Below, in pieces: positions 38,497 to 46,783 of a stretch of 64,000 nt of DNA. Position 1 is the stretch's first letter; each line of letters starts with the position of its first letter. The stretch lies in NCBI GenBank assembly GCA_900074745.1, contig LT598465.1, positions 434,001 to 498,000 of the forward strand, written 5' to 3'. The notes under the pieces were generated by a model, which was not told where the DNA came from, made no database searches, and saw only the letters and a list, made by a program, of their open reading frames with translations. The DNA is from Lachancea mirantina (Eukaryota; Ascomycota; Saccharomycetes; Saccharomycetales; Saccharomycetaceae). The position numbers were made by a program, and so were the translations under genes.

Positions 38497-38616
38497 GGCG
38501 AGATGATGACATATGAGAGAAGAGACAAGTCTTGTCTCTCGGCATCGCCAAGTTTTACGCAGGGCAGGACAACGTAATATCACATGATCAGTAATGAAAC
38601 TGTGGGTGAGAAAAAA

Positions 38617-38718
38617 TGAAACGGACAGGAATTGAACCTGCAACCCTTCGATTGCAATACTCCGTGGATTTCCAGGATTTAACTGGAGTCGAAAGCTCTA
38701 CCATTGAGCCACCGCTTC
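38617..38718 (-). tRNA. tRNA-Trp (CCA) with intron
   Basis: The minus strand reads GAAGCGGTGGCTCAATGG at the 5' end and a matching acceptor CCGTTTC with discriminator A at the 3' end. The anticodon region contains CTCCAGTTAAATCC with anticodon CCA, followed by an intron of about 30 nt after the position 3' of the anticodon. The gene is 102 nt; the mature tRNA would be about 72 nt. S. cerevisiae tRNA-Trp genes also have an intron, with very similar exons. Confidence 0.95.
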
Positions 38719-39003
38719 ATCCTGGGAGAAAAACAGAGAAACACATCCTAAATAGTGCATCAAGTTCACATGATCTCCGGACTGCTAGTACTGGCTTACA
38801 GATTAAGTATAATATTTGTATTAGTAATCGTAAGAATATCAACCTAGCCATTGTAAGCCTATTCTCAAAATTTTACCTTTATGTCTCATGTTTTATTATT
38901 GTTTCATGTTTATGTGGATGGCCTTCGCTTTCAATATCTTTCTATGGATGTAGTTTATTAAGAAACATCAACAGTTGGTGAAATGGAAAAATTGCAAAAA
39001 AAA

Positions 39004-39075
39004 CACTCACGGTGGGGGTCGAACCCACAATCTTCTGATTAGAAGTCAGACGCGTTGCCATTACGCCACGCGAGC
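39004..39075 (-). tRNA. tRNA-Arg (TCT)
   Basis: The 72-nt minus-strand gene has acceptor GCTCGCG paired with CGTGAGT and discriminator G. The anticodon stem-loop CTGACTTCTAATCAG gives TCT, and the T arm is GTGGGTTCGACCCCCAC. It is intronless and close to S. cerevisiae tRNA-Arg(UCU). Confidence 0.96.
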
Positions 39076-39217
39076 TCTATTTGGAAAAAAAGAGTTTAGA
39101 AATGAATAAGTATTGGTAGTATAAGCATGTGACTGAAAAATTAGTACCGATGAACTCCATGCTCAGGAAGGCTGGCATCTTGGACTGTAGAAACAGCTTC
39201 TGTGAGACAAGTAGAGC

Positions 39218-39523
39218 ATGGTCAAGGTCAAAGTTGAGTTCCTAGGTGGGCTTGATGTTATATTCGACAAGGAAAGAACCCATAAGGTGACGGTTGCGGC
39301 CGACGCCGGGTCTGACGTGACAATGGGCGATTTGATTGATTACATTGTGGACAACATGATTAAAAACAGCAACGACCGATGTGTTTTCATTGAAAACGAC
39401 AACATCAGGCCCGGAATTCTCACGCTTATTAATGACACCGATTGGGAACTTGAGGGCGAAAAAGAGTATGTGCTAGAAGACGGCGACGTCGTGTCGTTCA
39501 CATCGACGCTTCACGGTGGATAA
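39218..39523 (+). CDS. URM1: Ubiquitin-like modifier Urm1
   Basis: Urm1 is both a sulfur carrier for wobble-uridine thiolation of tRNAs (with Uba4, Ncs2, Ncs6) and a protein modifier. The 101-residue product (S. cerevisiae 99) has the beta-grasp fold and ends in the required Gly-Gly (TSTLHGG). [16 protein letters not shown] and [19 protein letters not shown] match the family. The ATG is the first in frame after the tRNA-Arg promoter region. In S. cerevisiae it is YIL008W next to NAS2, as here. Confidence 0.97.
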   Translation: MVKVKVEFLGGLDVIFDKERTHKVTVAADAGSDVTMGDLIDYIVDNMIKNSNDRCVFIENDNIRPGILTLINDTDWELEGEKEYVLEDGDVVSFTSTLHGG

Positions 39524-39590
39524 AGAACGACTACCAAAGGCATCCATCCATGTAATTGTAAATAAGCATACCAAGAAATTCACACGATCA

Positions 39591-40298
39591 TCAAATTGCA
39601 ACGATTTGACACCCAAGCAGACCTCTGCCACTCCAATTTTTCGTCGGTGTGAGCGTGAGTTGGTGAAACTCAGAGTCCCGCAAAATTCTGACCGAAATGG
39701 GCTTGTTCTCGCTGGCCTGCGCGCAAAGTGCTACTGCCGAAAGAGATTTGTGGTTTCCGGCATGCACGCGACCAAAAGCGACGATTTTATCGTCCTTTTT
39801 AAGGCCCTATTGGAATTTTGTTAGTATGAGTTGGGAAAGAAATAGAAATGCCAATAGGATGCATACCGCTACTTCCGATGGACTCGTCGCAACAACGTCA
39901 ACTACCTTGGCAAATGGGATTCGTGATTCAAATTCTCGGTTTCTGTTCACCTCTTGCGTCTTAGCGGCCAATTTTTCGAATTGAGTAGCCATGAGTACCT
40001 CTGCTCGCGAGATGACAGCTTTCAAATCATTGCGTAAAACGTTAACGTTCCGTCGTAAGAGTCTAATTTGTAAAACGTCTAAGTCTGCCCTCGGGTAACC
40101 CTCGTTCGTCACCAGAGGCGTTTCCATGTCGGCACCCATCTCATTGAGAGCATTGAACAACCTGGTAAGTTCGGATTCCAACCGACTCTTGACATCGAAA
40201 ACGGACGCTAGGGGCAATTGGTCCAAGTTGTCAATATCTGCGCGCAAAGTTTGATCCACGTCTTGGGATAAGACGTCGAATTCGTTTGGTGGGTCCAT
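39591..40298 (-). CDS. NAS2: Proteasome regulatory-particle chaperone Nas2 (spliced)
   Basis: Nas2 (p27/PSMD9) holds Rpt4/Rpt5 during assembly of the 19S base. Exon 1 is 40298-39867 (144 codons from MDPPNEFDVLSQ). The unspliced frame ends in a non-homologous hydrophobic tail, but an intron at 39866-39807 (60 nt; donor GTATGC, branch TACTAAC at 39826-39820, acceptor AATAG) joins SPSEVA to GLKKDDKIVAFGRVHAG. Exon 2 (39806-39591) completes the PDZ domain and the conserved ending NWSGRGLLGCQIVAI. The spliced protein is 215 residues, close to S. cerevisiae (220). The helical N-terminal part includes YPRADLDVLQIRLLRRNVN. I recall the S. cerevisiae gene (YIL007C) as intronless. Confidence 0.93.
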
Positions 40299-40536
40299 CC
40301 TGTCACGGTATTTAGTTGTTAACGAATTAAATAAATTTGATTTGACAAGAATTGATATAATTTGATGATACTTAGCCATATACATCCTAAACATAATAAA
40401 TCAAGTTTGTGAAACAAACTAGAAAGAGCCCGATGTATTGTGGGCTCCAAGTCGATATAGAACAGGCCTGTCCTAATGAAAGGTAAGCCGGGGAAAAAAA
40501 TTCATGGAGATGCTCGAAGAGAGAAACCAAATTTCC

Positions 40537-41352
40537 TCAAAGCGCTGCTGCGGACTTGAGTCTAGTGATTTCGTTTTCCAGTTCGGCGTTTCTTTGCAGA
40601 AGCTCTTCAACCTTCAACTCCAATTGGTTCATCCTTTGGAGTTTTCTGGCCCGCGACCGTCTGGCGGCCTCGGTGTTTCTAGCCCGTTTTTGGGCTACAG
40701 GGTCGTTGGATTCGGGGACCACCGGAGTCAATGGAACAGACCGCATCTTACGGTTGTAAGAAATGACACCCAAACGGTCGAATCTATCAGGTTTGTGAAC
40801 GGCAGAAGAGCTTTTCCGCTTGGTCTTGGAAGTAAAGAAGGGATGAGCGTCCTCTATCACTGGAGTGGGCAAGAAGGCGTCAGCGGGAGCCAGCGGAGCC
40901 GCAGAGGGCTTTCTAGAGGGCTCCACGGAAGCCTCGGAGACCTCGGCCACTTCAGCAGCTGCAGCACCAGAATCGCCGACATTGATTGGGATATCGTCGT
41001 TGAAAAGCGGATCCCAGCCGTGGGGGCTCGTCTGCAAAGATTCGAGCTCGAACAGCGGAGTGGAGTCTGCGCTGGAGAAAAAATCGCCGACCGAGTCCTG
41101 AAGATCGGCGGAGGAAGCCGCCGAGGCAGAAGCAGCGCCAAGCGCCAAGCTGAGGCTCTGGACTTGCTCTTCTTGCTTGACGACAGGCTCGTCACGTGGC
41201 ACGAACTTGTCAAAGACCAGTTCGCCGAAGGCGGGCCTTTGGGTCAAGAGTTCCGAATCTTGGCATTCCGAAGGGAAAGGGGCCATAAGGCCCACCTGGA
41301 CCTGTGGTTCCAGGGCGTTCATGTCGAACAAAGAAGGAGTGTTGACGGACAT
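40537..41352 (-). CDS. GCN4: bZIP master regulator of amino-acid biosynthesis Gcn4
   Basis: The 271-residue protein starts MSVNTPSLFDMNALEPQVQ at the ATG at 41350-41352; the frame upstream lies in the leader. The C-terminal bZIP holds the basic region KRARNTEAARRSRARKL and a leucine zipper (MNQLELKVEELLQRNAELEN). Acidic/hydrophobic activation segments include DSTPLFELESL and WDPLFNDDIPI. The phosphodegron FLPTPVIEDA matches the Pho85/Cdc4 degron around Thr165 of S. cerevisiae Gcn4, so regulated turnover is likely conserved. Translational control by short uORFs is indicated by the leader (41405-41625). Neighbouring MIT1 matches YEL009C-YEL007W. Confidence 0.96.
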   Translation of the reverse strand: MSVNTPSLFDMNALEPQVQVGLMAPFPSECQDSELLTQRPAFGELVFDKFVPRDEPVVKQEEQVQSLSLALGAASASAASSADLQDSVGDFFSSADSTPLFELESLQTSPHGWDPLFNDDIPINVGDSGAAAAEVAEVSEASVEPSRKPSAAPLAPADAFLPTPVIEDAHPFFTSKTKRKSSSAVHKPDRFDRLGVISYNRKMRSVPLTPVVPESNDPVAQKRARNTEAARRSRARKLQRMNQLELKVEELLQRNAELENEITRLKSAAAL

Positions 41353-41404
41353 TTTGTAAATTGAAGTATGAGTCAAAAAAAGTGGGGGAAAAACGGGAGA
41401 ACGA

Positions 41405-41422
41405 TTAAAATAAGTGCGCCAT
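41405..41422 (-). promoter_or_regulatory. GCN4 leader uORF4 (most downstream, 5 codons)
   Basis: Reads ATG GCG CAC TTA TTT TAA on the minus strand, 70 nt upstream of the GCN4 ATG (ATG to ATG). A start this close to the main ORF would normally prevent initiation at GCN4 unless bypassed. Confidence 0.75.
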
Positions 41423-41464
41423 GGTGGACGGTGGGGGATCAATGATCTATGTTGCAGGAAGCAA

Positions 41465-41476
41465 TCACGGTAACAT
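41465..41476 (-). promoter_or_regulatory. GCN4 leader uORF3 (ATG TTA CCG TGA)
   Basis: Three codons plus stop, MLP. This resembles the inhibitory uORF4 of S. cerevisiae GCN4 (ATG TTT CCG TAA), whose rare Pro codon before the stop hinders reinitiation. Confidence 0.8.
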
Positions 41477-41551
41477 CTTTAAAAAACTTTGGGGTGGGAA
41501 AACAACACGGGTTGGGGGAAAGAAAACTCAATCTCTTTAGTGTGACAAAAC

Positions 41552-41575
41552 TTATTGTAACATTAAAAAAACCAT
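41552..41575 (-). promoter_or_regulatory. GCN4 leader uORF2 (7 codons with internal ATG)
   Basis: ATG at 41573-41575 and a second in-frame ATG at 41561-41563 share the stop at 41552-41554 (MVFLMLQ or MLQ). It occupies a middle position in the leader like uORF2/3 of S. cerevisiae. Confidence 0.7.
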
Positions 41576-41613
41576 AATTAAGAAATCCTTTTCACGTAGT
41601 AAACGAAAAAAAT

Positions 41614-41625
41614 CTAGCAGGCCAT
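41614..41625 (-). promoter_or_regulatory. GCN4 leader uORF1 (ATG GCC TGC TAG)
   Basis: Encodes MAC, the same peptide as S. cerevisiae uORF1 (ATG GCT TGC TAA), which allows 40S subunits to resume scanning. It is the first uORF, 273 nt upstream of the main start. AT-rich sequence flanks it on both sides. Confidence 0.85.
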
Positions 41626-42121
41626 TTTTGTCAATTTATTCTCTGTATCTAATGGGACTAAATGTGGAAAAATTTACCTGGTTAAATTTTTTTGATTGCG
41701 ATAAAAGTGGGAAAAGGTGTTCGCGAGTTGTTGATTGGGGGCTGTTGTAGATGGTGTTGCTGGTGCTGGAAAGCGTGGGTTGAGTTTTGGTGTGTTGTTC
41801 TTGTTTGGTGATGGTAGTGTGTTGCGTGCAGGCGCGGCGTCTGGTGCTTTGACCTTTATATAGTTGGGTGAAAATTTTTTCTCATGACTCAACTTGGTAG
41901 TATTTCCTCTCTGGTGATGACTCAGGCCAACCGGGAAAAAAACTCGTAGCGTGGAATTCCGACGGATATCCGCGGACAACCTTGTAGACTCGCCCGAATA
42001 TGCGGTAGAGGGCCCAGATGTCGGGTGCCGGCCGGCAGCGGTTCTCCCAACAGGCAACAATAGGATAGGATAGGCTTTAGTTCCCGGTGCGAGACCCTGC
42101 ATGGCTCCCGCGGCGCTCGTT

Positions 42122-42157
42122 TCGCGTGTCTCGCGTGTCTCGCGTGTCTCGCCCGTC
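42122..42157. repeat. 9-bp tandem repeat (TCGCGTGTC)
   Basis: Three perfect copies of TCGCGTGTC at 42122-42148 are followed by a variant TCGCCCGTC. They lie in the GC-rich middle of the GCN4-MIT1 intergenic region. Confidence 0.8.
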
Positions 42158-42388
42158 GTTGGCTTTGTTTCCTCGCCTTCGGAGCGGCGGCCGCGCGGCT
42201 GCCGTGCTGCACCGTCGAACGTCGGAATCAATTGCCGAAATTCTTATCTAGACTGTAAGCGTTCTCGGCCAGACAGCCGAACTGGCGCCTAGAACGGCCG
42301 GTGGGCCCTCGGCCCACTGGCCTGGCCCGTTGTCAGCCACATGTCAACGGTCAACCGAGGAAACACAGGATGTAATCTGCGCTGTTTT

Positions 42389-42432
42389 CGCTCGCTGCGC
42401 GGTCTCGCTGCGCGGTTTCGCTGCGCTTTCAC
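42389..42432. repeat. 13-bp imperfect tandem repeat (TCGCTGCGCGGT)
   Basis: About three copies of TCGCTGCGCGGTY/TCGCTGCGCTTTC in a row; GCTGCGC words continue to about 42450. No coding frame explains them. Confidence 0.7.
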
Positions 42433-43356
42433 TAGGTGACGCTGCGCTCGCCGCATTCGCCGCATCTCGTAAAGAACTCCCGTACAAGTGTCCTGTTTTG
42501 CATCGAATACTGCAGTGTTGCAAATCGTATTCGACGCCATTGTTCTCGTCCTGCACTCGTCAGGCACGCGTCAGGCACGCGTGCAAAACGTCTATGCATG
42601 CGCTCACGTGCCTACAGGCACAAACGTTTCCGAAATGCCGAAAAAGAAGCAGCGAGCGCGAGTCGATGCGCGTCGTGGACTTGTGTTGTGCTCTTATCTT
42701 CCACGTGCAGTGATCTGCGGCATATGCCTTTGTCCGGGAATGGCAGAGGCTGTCGACCACCAAAAGGGTGGCAGCAGCGGCGATGGTGCTCCGTCGACGC
42801 CCAGGGCCGCAAGGACCCTGATAGGCGTGGACGGGGCCCGCGCTCTCGACAACACCACGTCTTGAACAAGATCGCATTTGACCTAAACACCTATCACATA
42901 AGCCCGCCTGTCAAGGAAACCCACATTTTGGCTTCGGCATTTGAAAGGCGGAAATTTTATGCATGGCGGATGTAAAAAGAAAAAAAAAGAATTCATGCAT
43001 GCGACTATGCCAACTCTAGAGATTCCAAAGTTCTGGTAAGCGAAAGTAGAGTCCAACTAAGCGTCTGGTGGTGGAATACGGGCAATTTTTTTTCTCTCAC
43101 TCACCAATCCTTCCTCGTCTTCGCCGCCTCTGTTTGTTAATTTTGCCAGCGAAGTAGGTTTCCTCTCCCATTTAAAGCTTAAATAGCTTAATCATCTTCT
43201 GTCGTTGTTGCGTCGCATTCAGCATTTTAGCTTATCACGAGGTTAGTGGTCCTGGTAGTCACCGTATGGACACAGGGCTCACGCGCTCACGATTCAACCC
43301 CATTCCGCTTCCACGATAAAACGCGAGTTTCTGAGTGTGTCTCTCTTTGGCCCTGA

Positions 43357-44994
43357 ATGCAGTACCAGCCGCCTACCGAAGTGAGACCCACTTTCCGAGG
43401 TTACGTCGAAACGACTAACGACGTATTGCTCGTTGTTCAGGCGGTGTTGGACCAACGGCTACAGCGAGTCGCACGCCGACCCTATGAAATTGAAAGACCT
43501 CATCTTATAGTCTCAGGTAATCTCTTCGTTTTCGTCGAAGAGACGTCCGGGATTCGACGTTGGACTGACGGTATTCCTTGGTCGCCCTCGCGAATTTTGG
43601 GCAGTTTTCTCGTGTATCGGGAACTCGACAAGAAACGACGTGCTCAACAATTGACACATGCGGGCCATAATCCTGGCTCAGGATCCAGTCCGTCGTCGTC
43701 GTCGTCGTCTCTCTCATCCGGAGGTTCCGCCAGTTTCCCAGCGCCTGTGGCCGCGTCTCCGTCGGAGATTGCGTCGACTGCTACTTCCGCCACGGTTCCT
43801 ACCACCATTCCGACTACCGCTTCGCCGCCGCCTCCTAACGGTGTCAGCGGAGTCAACAATGCCAACGGCCACTCATTTCGACCCGGTGGCCTCACGAAGC
43901 GGGCCATGTCCCTTCACCTACCCCAATGTTATAGCAATGGCTTCGTTTCGCAACCCCAAACCATCCACATTGTATCCTACTTCACCGCAGAAGACGTAAG
44001 TTCCGGAAGACTACTCACACCGTCCCAAGACCCCTTCCTCAAAGACATTCAACCCTGTCAAGAGCTTCTTGATGCACTTGAAAGGTCCTCAGCAGGCACG
44101 CATTCACGGTCGACCAGTACAAGTGGTCAGAGACGTCCAAGTACCGAATTCAATACTCCAGTCCCACCCCTACCACATCAACCCATGTTCGTACCACCAC
44201 CTTATGCTAGCGGTCCCGCACGGACCATGTTGGGCCCGTATTCCAATGTTCCCTTGAGTGGACTCTCGACGCCGACGTCTACCCCGGGTCTTCCCTTGTA
44301 TCCCAACCCCCAAATATACCATGGCGGATCCCCAAGTTATTCGCAAGTCTTCGATCAACAAGGGTTGGCACCAGCAGCGGCATTTCGACCAAGATTTCCG
44401 CCGTACCAACATCTGGCCCGGGAGCCCATGGTTAATCCAATGGGTACAGCAGACGTGCCAATTCCAGTAGTGGCACCTCACAGAGTCGCTCACGGGGTGG
44501 CTCGCGGGGTGGCTCACGGGTTGACTCCTGGAATTGCTCACGGTGTCTCTCTCGGTGCCCCTCATGGTGCCCCTCATGGTGTCGCACATTTTGATCGCAT
44601 TTCCGCCCCGAGAGAAGACGCTTCGTTCCACAAGCTGTCCCCAGTGCCAATGTCATTTCAAAATGGTGTCTCGAGACCACTTCAATTGCCGCCGCCAAAC
44701 GGTTCGAGACCTGGATCTCTATTTTACCCAGTTGATTTATCAACTTCCTCCAAAGAGCACACCCCGGCTTCTGCGATCCAGCTACCACTACCAATTGCAC
44801 GCCAAGAAGAACAAACGTCGCGGTTCTCAGCGCCAGTACCGCTACCCTCTGTGACATCTACTACGTCTGCATTGCCCCCGTCGTCCACATCAAAATTACC
44901 GATTCATACTACAAACTATCAAGCAGACTCTAAAAAGCATACGCAGTCTTCCGCTGCGAAGGCATCACCTATCGATTCCATTTTGAATTCTTAA
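43357..44994 (+). CDS. MIT1: WOPR-domain transcription regulator Mit1
   Basis: Mit1 is the Gti1/Pac2 (WOPR) family regulator related to Candida Wor1; in S. cerevisiae it controls FLO11 and pseudohyphal growth. The 545-residue protein has the two WOPR parts: residues about 8-95 (PTFRGYVETTNDVLLVVQAV; WTDGIPWSPSRILGSFLVYRE) and about 175-230 (GGLTKRAMSLHLP; QTIHIVSYFTAEDVSSGRL). They are separated by a Ser/Thr/Pro linker longer than usual. The C-terminal half is Pro/Ser/Thr-rich with His-Gly repeats at about 370-410 (GVARGVAHGLTPGIAHGV). The position matches YEL007W beside GCN4. S. cerevisiae Mit1 is longer (666). Confidence 0.92.
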   Translation: MQYQPPTEVRPTFRGYVETTNDVLLVVQAVLDQRLQRVARRPYEIERPHLIVSGNLFVFVEETSGIRRWTDGIPWSPSRILGSFLVYRELDKKRRAQQLTHAGHNPGSGSSPSSSSSSLSSGGSASFPAPVAASPSEIASTATSATVPTTIPTTASPPPPNGVSGVNNANGHSFRPGGLTKRAMSLHLPQCYSNGFVSQPQTIHIVSYFTAEDVSSGRLLTPSQDPFLKDIQPCQELLDALERSSAGTHSRSTSTSGQRRPSTEFNTPVPPLPHQPMFVPPPYASGPARTMLGPYSNVPLSGLSTPTSTPGLPLYPNPQIYHGGSPSYSQVFDQQGLAPAAAFRPRFPPYQHLAREPMVNPMGTADVPIPVVAPHRVAHGVARGVAHGLTPGIAHGVSLGAPHGAPHGVAHFDRISAPREDASFHKLSPVPMSFQNGVSRPLQLPPPNGSRPGSLFYPVDLSTSSKEHTPASAIQLPLPIARQEEQTSRFSAPVPLPSVTSTTSALPPSSTSKLPIHTTNYQADSKKHTQSSAAKASPIDSILNS

Positions 44995-45437
44995 ATTTGG
45001 TGCGATCGTTGAGCCCGTACTTGAATTGCAAATCGCACATCCAAAGAATCCGTCAAAAATGGCTCACCTTGACGACTCGCCGCGGCAATCCGTTAAGCAT
45101 TCGAAACGCATCTTGTAATATTCACCCATTTTCCTTTTTGACCAGCATTTTAACCTCGATCGAACCGCTTTGAATTCGAGGCCCGCATTTTATTGAAAGA
45201 TATCCAAAATCTCACGATTATGGATTCATCTATTTAACTGATGACTGTACTATATAAAACCTAAAATTCAATTGATTTCTTTCGATTAAACACATCTGTC
45301 CAATGAAACCGTGTTGATCTTCGGGTTCGGTCACTGTGGTTCCGAACCCGAAAAATATCTTGAAAAAGTTGACCTACTAACCTTGATAAATCTCAAATAA
45401 ATGTATGGTTTGAATCAAGAAACAGGGCCTCGATTAA
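44995..45437. promoter_or_regulatory. Upstream region of the NAD+ carrier gene
   Basis: A perfect 11-bp inverted repeat, TTCGGGTTCGG (45320-45330) and CCGAACCCGAA (45342-45352), has an 11-nt spacer. Its inner triplets form CGG-N11-CCG, the spacing used by Gal4-type Zn2Cys6 factors. A TATA-like TATATAAA lies near 45251-45258. No gene is seen. Confidence 0.5.
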
Positions 45438-46577
45438 ATGATAAGGCTGGCCGTCACAGCCAAGGAGAACAATGGTGATAGCAGTATTCCAATAGATTTT
45501 TCGGGAAACGCCGTTGCCCCTTCGCTAGTGGCTCGTAATGACGAAATATTGGCACCGGACTGCTCGACACCACTGTCGTCTGCCGACGTTTTGGAACACA
45601 TTGGATTGAGAACCGGCGGAGATGGTCAAGGCTCGAATGGGACGTTACCATTTATAGGACGCACTTTTGAAGATACTGAAGTGACAGCTTTATCCGGTGC
45701 GATGGCCGGTTTTTTGGCCGGAATTACAGTGTGTCCATTGGACGTTGCGAAGACGAGATTACAAGCACAGGGTCGCTCGACAGGGTCGAGCAACTATTAC
45801 AACGGGATTGTAGGTACCTTGAAAACGATTTTGCGCGATGAAGGGGTACGAGGCCTTTACAAAGGGTTTGTACCGATAGTCTTGGGATATTTCCCAACTT
45901 GGATGATTTATTTCTCTGTTTATGAGCGAAGCAAGACATTCTACTACCACGAATTCCCGAATTCGGATTTTGCGGCGCATTCTTTATCTGCATTCAGCGC
46001 GGGCGCCGTGTCAACAATGCTGACGAACCCGATTTGGGTCGTTAAGACCAGACTTATGCTCCAAACACATGTGAACGAAAACTCGACTACTTATAGAGGT
46101 ACCATAGACGCATTCAAGAAGATATATCGCACAGAAGGTGTTCGTGCCTTGTATTCAGGACTGCTGCCGTCTTTGTTCGGTCTCGTTCACGTTGCGATCC
46201 ATTTCCCAGTCTACGAAAAACTCAAAGTTTGGCTTCATTGCAACACCGGGGCATCCTCAGATCACAATCTTGACATGGGCAGGCTCATTGTTGCATCCTG
46301 TACTTCGAAAATGGTAGCAAGTCTTTTGACCTATCCACACGAGATTTTACGCACAAGAATGCAACTCAAATCACTCCCACGTCAAGTACCAGACGAAATT
46401 CATCACAGCCTTATCAAAATTACACTACACACCTATAAATCAGAGGGGTTCTTGGGTTTTTATTCTGGATTCATGACCAATTTGGTAAGAACGGTACCGG
46501 CTTCCGCAATAACACTTGTCTCTTTCGAATATTTCAGGAAATATTTCAGGCAATTGAATGACACCTTCAAGATATAG
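45438..46577 (+). CDS. YEA6: Mitochondrial NAD+ carrier (Yea6/Yia6 type)
   Basis: The 379-residue protein is a mitochondrial carrier with three repeats. Signatures are PLDVAKTRLQAQ, PIWVVKTRLMLQ and PHEILRTRMQLK, each followed by the GxxGLYKG/LYSG-type motif. The hydrophilic N-terminus of about 75 residues is typical of the yeast NAD+ transporters Ndt1 (YIL006W) and Ndt2 (YEL006W). One gene sits where both S. cerevisiae ohnologues map, so it is their single ancestor-type copy. It exchanges NAD+ across the inner membrane. An unusual CGG-N11-CCG palindrome lies in the promoter. Confidence 0.93.
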   Translation: MIRLAVTAKENNGDSSIPIDFSGNAVAPSLVARNDEILAPDCSTPLSSADVLEHIGLRTGGDGQGSNGTLPFIGRTFEDTEVTALSGAMAGFLAGITVCPLDVAKTRLQAQGRSTGSSNYYNGIVGTLKTILRDEGVRGLYKGFVPIVLGYFPTWMIYFSVYERSKTFYYHEFPNSDFAAHSLSAFSAGAVSTMLTNPIWVVKTRLMLQTHVNENSTTYRGTIDAFKKIYRTEGVRALYSGLLPSLFGLVHVAIHFPVYEKLKVWLHCNTGASSDHNLDMGRLIVASCTSKMVASLLTYPHEILRTRMQLKSLPRQVPDEIHHSLIKITLHTYKSEGFLGFYSGFMTNLVRTVPASAITLVSFEYFRKYFRQLNDTFKI

Positions 46578-46783
46578 CACACATTTCAATTCACGTTTTT
46601 GGCATATAAAACCCATATTTAGTCTTGTCGACATTCGATGGGTTCTCAATCTTGATGGTCTTCATGATTCATTATACGAAGAAAATGAAACTCAGAGTAG
46701 TAGCCCTTGAACGTTTAGTCAGGAATAAGTAGAATAGGAACTGGCAAGCATTCCATCACCAATATTAAGTAGGGCGTTCGAAG

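Larger units (their letters stand above)
41353..43356. promoter_or_regulatory. GCN4 leader and 2-kb divergent GCN4-MIT1 intergenic region
   Basis: The GCN4 side holds the uORF leader and a TATA box (TATATAAA, minus strand, 41862-41855). Two Gcn4-type TGACTCA sites lie at 41885-41891 and 41920-41926. The middle (about 42000-42960) is GC-rich with short tandem repeats and no convincing gene; frames up to 179 codons there look like composition effects. The MIT1-proximal part (from 43000) is T-rich and promoter-like. MIT1/WOR1-type regulators usually have long promoters. Confidence 0.5.

Noticed and set aside
39807-39866. Nas2 as a truncated protein without its PDZ domain
   Set aside because: A consensus intron restores the complete domain, so the gene is not broken.
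40537-41352. Generic AP-1-like bZIP (Yap family)
   Set aside because: Basic region, zipper, phosphodegron and uORF leader are those of Gcn4.
42436-42975. 179-codon frame in the GCN4-MIT1 intergenic region
   Set aside because: It is Arg/Ser-rich from GC-rich repeats and overlaps several equally long frames on both strands. No domain is seen.
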